From: Propionibacteriaceae bacterium
Lineage (GTDB): Bacteria; Actinomycetota; Actinomycetes; Propionibacteriales; Propionibacteriaceae
Assembly (NCBI GenBank): GCA_031272825.1
Contig: JAISTE010000162.1
Location: 1 to 33,798 of the forward strand
Direction of reading: 5' to 3'
Length of the DNA: 33,798 nt
Positions within the stretch are counted from its first letter, which is position 1; every line of letters begins with the position of its first letter. A program made the position numbers and the translations under genes. Under the pieces are notes generated by a model, which did no database searches, was not told the DNA's origin, and was given only the letters and a program-made list of their open reading frames with translations. Below are positions 8,203 to 17,165 of the stretch, in pieces.

Positions 8203-9378
8203 GTGCGTGCACTCGGTTCTGGGCGTTCGGTTTTCGCCACAATCCAGCTGTTCTTCGGCAACGGCCTAGTTATGGGGGCATACGCCGCCTCCCTAGCCAC
8301 CTTCAAGGCTCACTTCGAGCTCGAAGCCTGGCAGATCGCCGCCCAGCTGTTCATCGCAGGTATCGGCTCGATCACCGCCATGCAGATCGGCGGGCGCCTC
8401 GCCGACAACTACGGTGCCAGACGCATCGCGCTGGTGATGATCCTGCCGCTGCCCATCGCCTCGCTATGGTTCGCGCTTTCCCCCACCTGGGAATGGCTGC
8501 TGCCGGGCTGCTTCGTCTTCGGCATCGGCAACGGCGGCCTCGACATCGTGATGAACGCGCTGGCGGTTCACGTCGAGAAGAACCGCCCCAAGCCACTGAT
8601 GAGCTTCTTCCACGGCATGTGGGCCGTCGGCAACCTGGTCGGCGCAGCCTCGGTGCCGTTCGTCGCCGACGCCTTCCGCCTCGCCCCCTACCTCACCATG
8701 AAGTACGTCTTCTTCGCGTGCGCGGCCTTTGGCGTCGCGCTGCTCATCTCGGCGTGGGCCGTCACCCCGGAGACGCCCAGGGTTGAGCACGTGGACAAAT
8801 CCGGTGAAAAGCTGCCTATCCCCAAGGCCGCGTGGATGCTCGGCCTGATGGCCATCGCCTTCGGACTAGGGGAGGGGACGGCCAGCGACTGGTCCGCCAT
8901 CCACGTCACCACCGTCGCCGCCGTCGACCCGACGACGGGCGCACTCGCCGTCACCGCGATGTCCAGCTGCATGGTGATAATCCGCCTGCTCGGCGACTTC
9001 CTGGTTTCCTTGATCGGCAGGCGCAACCTGGTTCGGCTCGGCGGCTGCGTGGCCGTGATCGGCTATCTCACGGTTTCGACCCAGAGCGCGTTTCCGGTGC
9101 TGCTCGCCGGTTGGGCGCTGGTCGGGCTGGGCATGGGCGTCGTCGCGCCGCAGGTTTACGCGATCGCCGGGCACTCGGCCGGCGGCAGGGGCTTAGCTGT
9201 GGTCGTCACCTTCGGGTACGCCACCTTCCTGCTGGCCCCAGCCGTGATGGGTGCCATCGTCTCGGCCATCGGCGTGCAGCACACGATGTTCGTTCCGGCG
9301 GTGCTACTGGTGGGCCTGGTGGTTTTGGCTTCGACGCTGCCCAAGCGCGAAGACGATCCAAGCCTGCAGTCCGCATAG
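8203..9378 (+). CDS. MFS transporter
   Basis: 391 aa with about 12 hydrophobic segments; typical motif GRLADNYGARRIALV. Confidence 0.88.
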   Translation: MRALGSGRSVFATIQLFFGNGLVMGAYAASLATFKAHFELEAWQIAAQLFIAGIGSITAMQIGGRLADNYGARRIALVMILPLPIASLWFALSPTWEWLLPGCFVFGIGNGGLDIVMNALAVHVEKNRPKPLMSFFHGMWAVGNLVGAASVPFVADAFRLAPYLTMKYVFFACAAFGVALLISAWAVTPETPRVEHVDKSGEKLPIPKAAWMLGLMAIAFGLGEGTASDWSAIHVTTVAAVDPTTGALAVTAMSSCMVIIRLLGDFLVSLIGRRNLVRLGGCVAVIGYLTVSTQSAFPVLLAGWALVGLGMGVVAPQVYAIAGHSAGGRGLAVVVTFGYATFLLAPAVMGAIVSAIGVQHTMFVPAVLLVGLVVLASTLPKREDDPSLQSA

Positions 9379-9560
9379 CGGTGAAGCGATCCCCATAGAT
9401 TGCGATGCAGCGCTCAACGCCACCTGCAGTCTGCGTAGCGGTGAAGCAGTTGTTGGAGGGTTCGGCATCCGCAGGCCCGGGCGTCGGGGAAATAAAAGTC
9501 CGACCCGCGTAAACCCCAGCGCGATGCACTAAAGTCACGCCGTCATCCCCCTATAACAAA

Positions 9561-9588
9561 GAAGGACCCCGCCGAAGCGGGGCCCTTC
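9561..9588 (-). terminator. Rho-independent terminator of the aldolase gene
   Basis: gaaggaccccgc cgaa gcggggcccttc stem; T-rich tail when read on the minus strand. Confidence 0.85.
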
Positions 9589-9604
9589 CAGGCAGAAGTG
9601 AAGA

Positions 9605-10627
9605 TCACTTGATGGTCTTGCCGACCGAGCGCAGATACTGGCAGGCCTCGACGACGCGGGCCGTCATGCCCGCCTCGGCCTCCTTGCCCCATGCGCGGGG
9701 ATCGTACTGCTTCTTGTTGCCGACTTCGCCGTCAATCTTGAGGACGCCGTCGTAGTTCTTGTACATCCAGTCGGCCGCCGGGCGGGTGAACGCGTACTGG
9801 CAGTCGGTGTCGATGTTCATCTTGATGACGCCGTAATCCACCGCGTCGGAGATTTCCTGCGGGGAGGAGCCGGAGCCGCCGTGGAAGACCAGGGCGAAGG
9901 GCTTGTCAACGCCGTACTTGGCGCCGACGGCGTCCTGGATTTCCTTCAGAACCTCGGGGCGCAGCTTCACGTGGCCAGGCTTGTACACGCCGTGCACGTT
10001 GCCGAAGGTCAGGGCAGTGATGTACTCGCCCTTCTCGCCCAGGCCCAGCAGCTCGACTGTCCTCATGCCGTCCTCGACGGTGGAGTACAGCTTCTCGTTG
10101 ATCTCGCCCACAACGCCGTCTTCTTCGCCGCCGACGACGCCGACCTCGATCTCGAGGATCTGGTGGTTGTACTTGGTCTGGGGGAGGAGCTCAGCAGCGA
10201 TCTGCAGGTTCTCTTCCATCGGGATGGCCGAGCCGTCCCACATGTGCGACTGGAACAGCGGGTTCTCGCCGCGGTCAACGCGCTCCTTGGAGATGGCGAG
10301 CAGCGGACGCACGTAGGTGTCCAGCTTGTCCTTCGGGCAGTGGTCGGTGTGCACCGCGATGTTCACCGGGTAGTTCTTGGCGACGACGTGCGCGTACTCG
10401 GCCAGCGCGACGGCGCCGGTCACCATATCCTTGACCGTCGGGCCGGAGGCGTACTGGGCGCCGCCCGTGGAAACCTGGATGATGCCGTCAGAACCGGCCT
10501 CGGCGAAGCCGGCGAGGGCGGCGTTGAGGGTCTGCGAGGAGGTGATGTTGATGGCAGGATATGCGTACTGGCCAGCCTTGGCAGTCGCGATCATCTCTGC
10601 ATACTTTTCAGGTGATGCGATAGGCAT
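9605..10627 (-). CDS. fbaA: Class II fructose-bisphosphate aldolase
   Basis: MPIASPEKYAEM...YPAINITSSQTLNAALAGFAEAGSDGIIQVS...HTDHCPKDKLD...EIEVGVVGGEEDGV...LVFHGGSGSS. SD ggagag upstream of this Met. Confidence 0.95.
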   Translation of the reverse strand: MPIASPEKYAEMIATAKAGQYAYPAINITSSQTLNAALAGFAEAGSDGIIQVSTGGAQYASGPTVKDMVTGAVALAEYAHVVAKNYPVNIAVHTDHCPKDKLDTYVRPLLAISKERVDRGENPLFQSHMWDGSAIPMEENLQIAAELLPQTKYNHQILEIEVGVVGGEEDGVVGEINEKLYSTVEDGMRTVELLGLGEKGEYITALTFGNVHGVYKPGHVKLRPEVLKEIQDAVGAKYGVDKPFALVFHGGSGSSPQEISDAVDYGVIKMNIDTDCQYAFTRPAADWMYKNYDGVLKIDGEVGNKKQYDPRAWGKEAEAGMTARVVEACQYLRSVGKTIK

Positions 10628-10812
10628 GTTTTGTCTCTCCGTTGGTTGAGTTGTGGGCCTTTTGTCAGATTGTAATGACGACCCCATCCTATTACGCCTT
10701 GGCCGGGGGTAGAAATTGCTTCCAGAGCGACGGATGAACTAGAGCGTCTGCTGCTCGGTGACGCTTGCCATCCCAAGTCTCCCTACCCCGGCATTCCACA
10801 CCTTCTCTACCC

Positions 10813-11110
10813 CGTCATCCCGTCACTCCTACCCCGTCATCCCGCCTCCCTAACTCGTCATCCCGTCACTCCTACCCCGTCATCCCGTCTCCCCTAACTC
10901 GTCATCCTGCGCGTAGTCGCAGGATCTCCCTCCTAATCCGGTCGCAACCAAAGATCCTGCGACTTCGCACAGGATGACGGGTAGGAACATGCACAGGACG
11001 ACGGGTAGGAACATGCACAGGACGACGAGTAGAAACATGCACAGGACGACGAGTAGAGAGACCCACGCGATGTTGAGTAGGAACATGCGTTAGATGATGA
11101 AGTGAGTCTC
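10813..11110. repeat. REP-like inverted pair (+ 10900-10927, - 10952-10979) flanked on both outer sides by tandem arrays
   Basis: Left: cgtcatcc at 10813, 10835, 10856, 10878, 10900 (21-22 bp spacing). Right: 24-bp units gcacaggatgacgggtaggaacat from 10967, degenerating towards 11110. Confidence 0.9.
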
Positions 11111-11140
11111 CCCATAAGCTCCCAAGCTAGACTTCCGCCC

Positions 11141-11656
11141 ATGGACGAGGTCGGGTTCTACTACCACCCTGAGCTGGCCGCCGCTCGCATCAAGGACGAG
11201 TGGCGGGTGCTGCGCTGGCGGGTGATCAGCTCGCTGTTCGTGGTGGCCATCGCGTTCGGAATCTGGCTCGCCCAGCCCGAGCAGACCCAGGACTTCGTCA
11301 TCTGGATCGCCGCACTCTCGGGCATCTCCATCGCCGTCTACGCGGTGATTGCGCTTGTCAGAATCATAAAAACTAAACACGACATCCAGCAGATGAAGCA
11401 ACCCCTCGCCCTAGGCCTGAACCGCAACGGCATGGCCATGGACGGCCTATGGTTCTACTGGAACCAAGTCGGCGAGCTGCGCTACCGCCCCCGCTCCGGG
11501 GCCGGAGCCGACCGTCTGGAGCTCACCACCCGCGAGGGAAACCACTTCTGGGCCCCGATTGAGTACACCCGCACGACGCCGGCATCGGTGGCCCAGGCCG
11601 TCAGGATTTTGTCGTCGAACCTGGCCCGGGTGGATCTGAGCCGCTTGGACGTATGA
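11141..11656 (+). CDS. Small membrane protein of unknown function (two TM segments and a PH-like C-terminus)
   Basis: MDEVGFYYHPELAAARIKDEWRVLRWRVISSLFVVAIAFGIWLA...; likely leaderless start at the ATG at 11141 after tagact. Confidence 0.6.
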   Translation: MDEVGFYYHPELAAARIKDEWRVLRWRVISSLFVVAIAFGIWLAQPEQTQDFVIWIAALSGISIAVYAVIALVRIIKTKHDIQQMKQPLALGLNRNGMAMDGLWFYWNQVGELRYRPRSGAGADRLELTTREGNHFWAPIEYTRTTPASVAQAVRILSSNLARVDLSRLDV

Positions 11657-11732
11657 TCGCTCGCCTGCAACTGGCTGGAGGGAGAGACGGGGAAAGAACT
11701 CTGGCGTGACAGAGGGGACGCTTTCCCCACCC

Positions 11733-11813
11733 TGTCATCCTGCGCGCAATCGCAGGATCTCTTTGCGGAGAGAAGTAGAGAAGAATAGATCCCGCGACTG
11801 CGCGCGGATGACG
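11733..11813. repeat. REP-like inverted pair
   Basis: tgtcatcctgcgcgcaatcgcaggatct (11733-11760) and agatcccgcgactgcgcgcggatgacg (11787-11813). Confidence 0.88.
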
Positions 11814-11886
11814 AGTGAGTGGAGTCTTGGAGTGGCGTGGGCGGGAAAGAAAGAGCGACTACCCACACTTCCCGTAGACTCCCCAC

Positions 11887-12636
11887 ATGAGTGCGGTCGA
11901 TCTGCTGGTAGCCCTGCGCGTTGCCGTGGGCGGGGCGTCGATCGTGCTGCTCGCCGACGGCATCTACATGGCCGCGACGTCCAACTCCAGTATCGGCATC
12001 TACATGCAGTTCTACTTGGTGGCGGTGCTCGCTGCCTACGCCATCTTCTGGTGGAGGCTTGTGCACTACTACTGGCTGCACCTGATCGTCGGTATTCCGT
12101 TGCTCATCTGGTTGGGAATCTCCATCTTCCTGGCCGCGTACGGAAACCAGGAGCACAGCGATTACCAAGAGGACGCGGCAATCGTGCTCGGGGCGGCGCT
12201 GCGCGGGGATGCACCCTCGTTTACCCTTGAAAACCGGCTTAACGCGGCAATCGAGTACTCCGAGCGCAACCCCAAGGCGCTCCTCGTAGTCTCCGGCGGG
12301 CAAGGCCCCGGCGAGACGACCGCCGAGGGAAACGCGATGCGCAGCTATCTGCTCGCTCACGGGGTAGACGATGCCAAGATCGTCGTCGAGAACCGCTCGA
12401 CCAGCACCGAAACCAATCTGCTCTACTCCAAATCCCTGTTGGATGCCCGCCTGAACCCGGGCTACCGCACGGTGGTCGTCACCAACGATTTCCACGTGTA
12501 CCGGGCAACAATCCTGGCCAGGGACGTCGGCCTGAACTCCGGCTCAATCTCGGCAGGAACGGCGTGGTACGCCTGGCCGTCGAACTACCTGCGCGAGGTA
12601 TTGGCGGTGCTGAAGCTGTGGGTTTTCGGGCCCTAA
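11887..12636 (+). CDS. YdcF/SanA-like (DUF218) membrane protein
   Basis: AAIVLGAALRGDAPSFTLENRLNAAIEY...LLVVSGGQGPGE...EGNAMRSYLLAHGV...VVENRSTSTETNLLYSK...VVTNDFHVYRA. Confidence 0.85.
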   Translation: MSAVDLLVALRVAVGGASIVLLADGIYMAATSNSSIGIYMQFYLVAVLAAYAIFWWRLVHYYWLHLIVGIPLLIWLGISIFLAAYGNQEHSDYQEDAAIVLGAALRGDAPSFTLENRLNAAIEYSERNPKALLVVSGGQGPGETTAEGNAMRSYLLAHGVDDAKIVVENRSTSTETNLLYSKSLLDARLNPGYRTVVVTNDFHVYRATILARDVGLNSGSISAGTAWYAWPSNYLREVLAVLKLWVFGP

Positions 12637-14315
12637 GAGTTCCCCGCTTCAGCCAGCAGCGCTCTAGCGTGTTCCACCGCGGCAGCGTCGTTCAGGCCGG
12701 ACATCATGGTGGCCAGGACTTCGGCTCTGTCTTCCCCTACCTCGTGTATCGACGACGACGTCACCTGGCCGTCGTTGCTCTTGGAGACCACGTAGTGCTT
12801 GTCGGCGAAGGCCGCGACCTGAGCCAGGTGGGTGACGACGATCACCTGCGAGTGTTCAGCCAGGCGCTTGAGCCTGCGGCCCACCTCCAGCGCCACCTGG
12901 CCGCCGATTCCGGCGTCCACTTCGTCGAATACGAAGGTTTGCCCGGGTTCGGCCAGTACCACTTCGAGGGCTAGACGCACGCGCGAGAGCTCACCGCCCG
13001 AGGCGACTTTGGCCAGCGGGCCGGGAGCCGAACCGGGGTTGGCGGAGAACTGCAGCGAGATGCGGTCGCCGCCGTTGGGGCCGAGTTCGGTACCCGAAAT
13101 CGAGAAGCTGAGCCGGGCGTCGGGCAGCGCCAGCGGCGCGAGTTCCTTGGCCGCTCGCTTCTCCAGCTCGGCGGCAGCCGTCTTTCGGCCTTCGCTGAGC
13201 TCGGCGGCCAGCCCGGCCAACCGTCCGTCTAGCTCTTCCAGGGCGGTTCGCAGCTTGCCGATCTTCTCGTCGGTGCCGCTGAGCTCGGCGGCCCGCAGCG
13301 CCGCCTGGCCCGACCACTCCAGCACGGCGTCGACGTTGTCGCCATACTTGCGCGTCAGCCCTTGCAGATCGCTCAATCTGGCCGAGATGTGTTCCAGCCG
13401 GATCGGGTCGGCTTCCAGCGAGCCGAGATATCCGGAGAGCTCCGAGGCGGCGTCGGACAAGGAGATGGAGGCGGCGATAATCTGCTCGAATGCCGGTTTG
13501 AGCAGGGGATCGGTGTCGGCGGCGCTCTCCAGCGCCTTCTTGGCGGCGGCTACCAATGACAGTGCGTCTGGATCTTCGGCGTAGTCCGTGCCGGCCAGCG
13601 CGGTGAGCGCTTCGGTGGCGGCCAGCCGCAGGTCGTCTACGGCCTGCAGCCGCTGTGCCTGGGCGGCCAGGGCGACGTCCTCCCCCGGCTGCGGATCGAC
13701 GGCCTCAATCTCTTCCAGTGAGAAAGTCAGGGTGTCCAGTTCACGGGCCCGCTCCTTGGCCTGCGCCTCCAGCTCGGATAGTTCGGCTGCGACTGAGCGC
13801 CGCTCGGCGTAGGCCTCCTTGTAGCGCTTCAGCACATCCAGTACCGGCGCGCCCGCGAACGTATCTAGGATTTCGCGCTGCCTAGCCTCCGAGCCCAGCC
13901 GTACTTGTTCCATCTGCCCATGGATGGTGATCCACTCGCTGGTGAGCTTGGCCGCCGTCGCCGCCGGGATTTGGGCCCCGCCGATCAGCTCCCGGGAGCG
14001 GCCCGGGGTGAGCTGCCGGGAGAGCAGCACTTCGCCGTCCTCGACAACAGCCCCCAGATCAACAACCGTAGCCAGGTCGCCATCAGGAACGCTTACCCTG
14101 CCCTCGACCAGGGCACGCTGCGCCCCGCTCCGGATCAAAGAAGCATCGGCCTTGGCGCCGGTGAGCAGCGACAGCCCAGTGACGACCATCGTCTTGCCCG
14201 CGCCCGTCTCGCCCGTGACCGCGGTAAAGCCCGCGCTGGGCTCGATTTCCGCCTCGCCGATCACCCCCAGATCGACGATGCGCAGTGCGCTCAGCACTTC
14301 CGCCCCCCGCGCCAA
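12633..14315 (-). CDS. recN: DNA repair protein RecN
   Basis: LRIVDLGVIGEAEIEPSAGFTAVTGETGAGKTMVV; signature SGGELSRVRLALEVVL; VFDEVDAGIGG. Start could be the GTG at about 14297. Confidence 0.95.
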   Translation of the reverse strand: MARGAEVLSALRIVDLGVIGEAEIEPSAGFTAVTGETGAGKTMVVTGLSLLTGAKADASLIRSGAQRALVEGRVSVPDGDLATVVDLGAVVEDGEVLLSRQLTPGRSRELIGGAQIPAATAAKLTSEWITIHGQMEQVRLGSEARQREILDTFAGAPVLDVLKRYKEAYAERRSVAAELSELEAQAKERARELDTLTFSLEEIEAVDPQPGEDVALAAQAQRLQAVDDLRLAATEALTALAGTDYAEDPDALSLVAAAKKALESAADTDPLLKPAFEQIIAASISLSDAASELSGYLGSLEADPIRLEHISARLSDLQGLTRKYGDNVDAVLEWSGQAALRAAELSGTDEKIGKLRTALEELDGRLAGLAAELSEGRKTAAAELEKRAAKELAPLALPDARLSFSISGTELGPNGGDRISLQFSANPGSAPGPLAKVASGGELSRVRLALEVVLAEPGQTFVFDEVDAGIGGQVALEVGRRLKRLAEHSQVIVVTHLAQVAAFADKHYVVSKSNDGQVTSSSIHEVGEDRAEVLATMMSGLNDAAAVEHARALLAEAGNS

Positions 14316-15178
14316 CCGGCCACCGGCAGCTCGAACTTGCGCACCAAACGCGTGACGAACGGCTGCTCGCCCGTGCGCGCTAGGTGCAGCTTGTGGGTTC
14401 CGCGCGTCACCTTGATCGCCATGCCCTGCGTAATCTCAAATGATCGACGCCCATCGCACCAAACCACGCCGTCCGGCGCCCCGTCGACGATCTCGATCTC
14501 CACCACCGAATCGGGCGAGATCACCAAGGGCCGGGCGAAGAGCGCGTGGGCCGAAAGCGGAACGAGCAGCAGAGCCTGGACGTCGGGCCAAACTACGGGA
14601 CCGTGGGCCGAGAACGCGTAGGCGGTGGAACCGGTGGGGGTGGAGACCAGCACGCCGTCCGTCGCCCAGCGGGAAAGGGCCTTGCCGTCGACCCTTACCA
14701 GTACCTCCAGCATCCGCTCGCGGGCCAGCTTCTCAATAGACACCTCGTTGACCGCGAACGATTCCCACAGGGCCGAGCCGTTGCGCACCCGGATCTCGAT
14801 CGTCTCGCGCTCTTCTACGTGATAGTCCTTGTCAACGACGCGACGGATGAGCTCGCCCACCTCGGATGATTCGAGCTCAGCCAAGAATCCGACGTGCCCC
14901 AGGTTGACGCCCAACACCGGAACCTCCCGCGGCACGGCCCATTCGGCGGCCCGCAAGATGTTTCCGTCGCCGCCGAATACGACGTCGAGCTCAACGTCCC
15001 GGGCTTCCACGATGTCTTTGAGTGAGCCCGCCGGAACGTGAGGGGCGAGGAGTTCTAGGCCCAGGGCGTCGATCAGGCAGGTGATGTTGTGCTTGTGCAT
15101 GCCCGTGACGAACCGAGCCGCCGCCTCAAGCGCTTCGGGACGGCTCGGATGCATTGTTACTGCGACACTTCGCGACAC
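14291..15178 (-). CDS. nadK: NAD kinase
   Basis: GGDGNILRAAE; GHVGFLAE; NEVSIEK; DGVLVSTPTGSTAYAFSAHGPVV. The GTG start at 15178 follows TAAGCT + 7 nt; the upstream in-frame extension looks spurious. Confidence 0.93.
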   Translation of the reverse strand: MSRSVAVTMHPSRPEALEAAARFVTGMHKHNITCLIDALGLELLAPHVPAGSLKDIVEARDVELDVVFGGDGNILRAAEWAVPREVPVLGVNLGHVGFLAELESSEVGELIRRVVDKDYHVEERETIEIRVRNGSALWESFAVNEVSIEKLARERMLEVLVRVDGKALSRWATDGVLVSTPTGSTAYAFSAHGPVVWPDVQALLLVPLSAHALFARPLVISPDSVVEIEIVDGAPDGVVWCDGRRSFEITQGMAIKVTRGTHKLHLARTGEQPFVTRLVRKFELPVAGWRGGRKC

Positions 15179-15315
15179 GTGGGCTAGCTTAATCCACGTT
15201 CCGCGCCGGTTCGTCACCGGGCCGGATTCAGCCAAAATCTGTGGACAACTACTCGCTTTGCGCTCGGCCTGTGGATAAAGCCTCCATCAACAAAACCCGC
15301 CCTCGCCGCACACAT

Positions 15316-15505
15316 CGTCATCCCGCGCACGGAGCGAAGCGGAGATCATGCTGCGCGGAACGAAGTGAAGTCGCGGTACGCGGGATCTCCATCTCCCAGC
15401 CTTCCCTTGCAACGAGATCCCGCGACTGCGCGCGGGATGACGAGCATGTAGCTTCGCACGGCCTTGACGCGACGGCGAGATCCCGCGACTGCGCGCGGGA
15501 TGACG
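15316..15505. repeat. REP-like cluster: one (+) copy with expanded loop and two (-) copies
   Basis: cgtcatcccgcg...cgcgggatct (15316-15388); agatcccgcgactgcgcgcgggatgacg at 15415-15442 and 15478-15505. Confidence 0.9.
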
Positions 15506-15568
15506 AGTGAAAAGAGGGTCTTGGAATGACGTGGGCAGGTAGGAAATAGTGGGTACCGATAAACCTCG

Positions 15569-16294
15569 CTACCGCTCCCGCCGCAGATGGACGAAAAACT
15601 CACGATTCCCGTGCTCTCCCGGAACCCGGGAATCCCCCGTCCAGATCGCTTCCCAGCCCAGCTCGCGGGCGGCGGCCACGACCCCGGCCAGCGCCGATTG
15701 CCGCAGTTCCTCGTTCTTGACCACTCCCTTGGAGTTCAACCCCGAGCGTCCAACCTCGAACTGGGGTTTGACTAGCAGCAACGCCTCCCCTCCGGGAGCG
15801 AGAACTCCCAAGATCTGCTCAAGCACCAGCTTCAGGGAGATGAAAGAGACGTCGCCCACGGCTAGATCGACCGGCTCCTCGTCTAAGTCGGAGAGCGTGA
15901 GCTCGCGCAGGTTGAGCCTTTCGCGGACGGCCACCCTGGGGTCGTCCCGCAGAAAATCGACCAGCTGCCCGTGACCGACGTCGACGGCGTAGACCCGCTC
16001 GGCCCCGCGCTCCAAGCACACCTGGGTGAACCCACCGTGGGAAGCCCCGGCGTCCAGCACCCGTCCGCGAACTTGCACACCGGAGTCTTCGAGCGCGCCG
16101 AGAAGCTTGTATGCCCCGCGCGAGACGTACTCGTCCGGTTGGGTGATTTCCAAGACATCATCATCGCCGACGTCCAGCGAAGGTTTGCTCGCAACCGTCC
16201 CGTTCACCAGCACGAAGCCGTTGGCAACCGCCTGCTGGCCTTTCGCTCGGGAGCGGGTGAGCCCGCGGGCTGCGAGCGCCTGGTCAAGCCTCAT
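15569..16294 (-). CDS. tlyA: TlyA-family 2'-O-methyltransferase (S4 + FtsJ-like)
   Basis: MRLDQALAARGLTRSRAKGQQAVANGFVLVNG (S4 domain); VLDAGASHGGFTQVCLERGA; GDVSFISL; LVKPQFE. Confidence 0.94.
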   Translation of the reverse strand: MRLDQALAARGLTRSRAKGQQAVANGFVLVNGTVASKPSLDVGDDDVLEITQPDEYVSRGAYKLLGALEDSGVQVRGRVLDAGASHGGFTQVCLERGAERVYAVDVGHGQLVDFLRDDPRVAVRERLNLRELTLSDLDEEPVDLAVGDVSFISLKLVLEQILGVLAPGGEALLLVKPQFEVGRSGLNSKGVVKNEELRQSALAGVVAAARELGWEAIWTGDSRVPGEHGNREFFVHLRRER

Positions 16295-16458
16295 TTGAGG
16301 GTCTGCTGGATGGTCTGCAGGGCGCTTTCCAGGTTCTCAGCACGCTCGGCGGCCGTCCCGGTGGAATCGACTTTCGCCAGCGCCTCATCCAGCTCGGACA
16401 CCCCAGTCTTCGGCGGTTCCTCGCTGGAGTTCTCGGGAGTCTTCTCGTCATCGCTCAT
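16291..16458 (-). CDS. 55-aa conserved-context small protein upstream of tlyA (not in the supplied ORF track)
   Basis: MSDDEKTPENSSEEPPKTGVSELDEALAKVDSTGTAAERAENLESALQTIQQTLK*, ATGA overlap with tlyA; preceded by TAGGGT + 6 nt. Confidence 0.8.
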   Translation of the reverse strand: MSDDEKTPENSSEEPPKTGVSELDEALAKVDSTGTAAERAENLESALQTIQQTLK

Positions 16459-16492
16459 AGTTCCACCCTACCGCGACGAATCCCGCCGGACT

Positions 16493-16555
16493 TTACCAAA
16501 AGGAACCGTCCCTATTGGTAAAGGCTTTACCAGTAGGGACGGTTCCTTTTGGTAA
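16493..16555. terminator. 63-nt near-perfect palindrome just after the ecfT stop; possible bidirectional terminator or mobile palindrome
   Basis: 31-nt arms ttaccaaaaggaaccgtccctattggtaaag / ctttaccagtagggacggttccttttggtaa with one mismatch (T.G wobble) and a 1-nt centre. Confidence 0.7.
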
Positions 16556-16559
16556 CCGC

Positions 16560-17165
16560 TCACTCCGCCAGCCCGCGCGCGGCCAGCGCCGCACCCGTCT
16601 CCTGCGCGTAGCCGACGGCCCGCACCACTACCGGCGTCATGATCATGATGTAGTTGCTTTGCATTCCGCGCGCTTTGGCGGCCTGGCGCATGATCCCGAC
16701 CGTGTCCATCAGCATCGGGATCGATTTGAGCATGATGCCGATCGCCAGGCCGACCGTCTCGGGGTTGACGCCGAGAGGCTTTAGCACGCGGCAGCCCGAG
16801 ACCAGGGCGTCGATAAGCGTTGATTCGGGGGTGGAGATGGTGAGCATCCGGGAGGCGTAGATGGCCGCGAAGATGTTCACCGAAACCGCGACGGCGATCT
16901 CCGGCCGCCCCAGGAACAGCTGGAAGGCCAGCAGCAGCCCGGCCATCAGATAGACGCCCCACGAGAGCTTGAACCCCATCCTCGGCCCGACGCCCGTGGC
17001 AAGTACCAGCAGCATCGAAACAGCCAGGCACAATACCGAATACCACCACTGCATCACGATGATGGACGAGAACATGATGCCCAGCATGAGCACATATTTC
17101 AGCCACACCGGGGTGCGGTGCATCAGCGAATGCCCCGGAACGTAGATGGAGAAGACCTGGTTCAC
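16560..17165 (-). CDS. ECF transporter transmembrane subunit EcfT (BioN-like)
   Basis: NQVFSIYVPGHSLMHRTPVWLKYVLMLG...; Ala-Arg-Gly motifs (AKARGMQ, LAARGLAE). GTG start overlaps the ecfA stop. Confidence 0.88.
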   Translation of the reverse strand: MNQVFSIYVPGHSLMHRTPVWLKYVLMLGIMFSSIIVMQWWYSVLCLAVSMLLVLATGVGPRMGFKLSWGVYLMAGLLLAFQLFLGRPEIAVAVSVNIFAAIYASRMLTISTPESTLIDALVSGCRVLKPLGVNPETVGLAIGIMLKSIPMLMDTVGIMRQAAKARGMQSNYIMIMTPVVVRAVGYAQETGAALAARGLAE

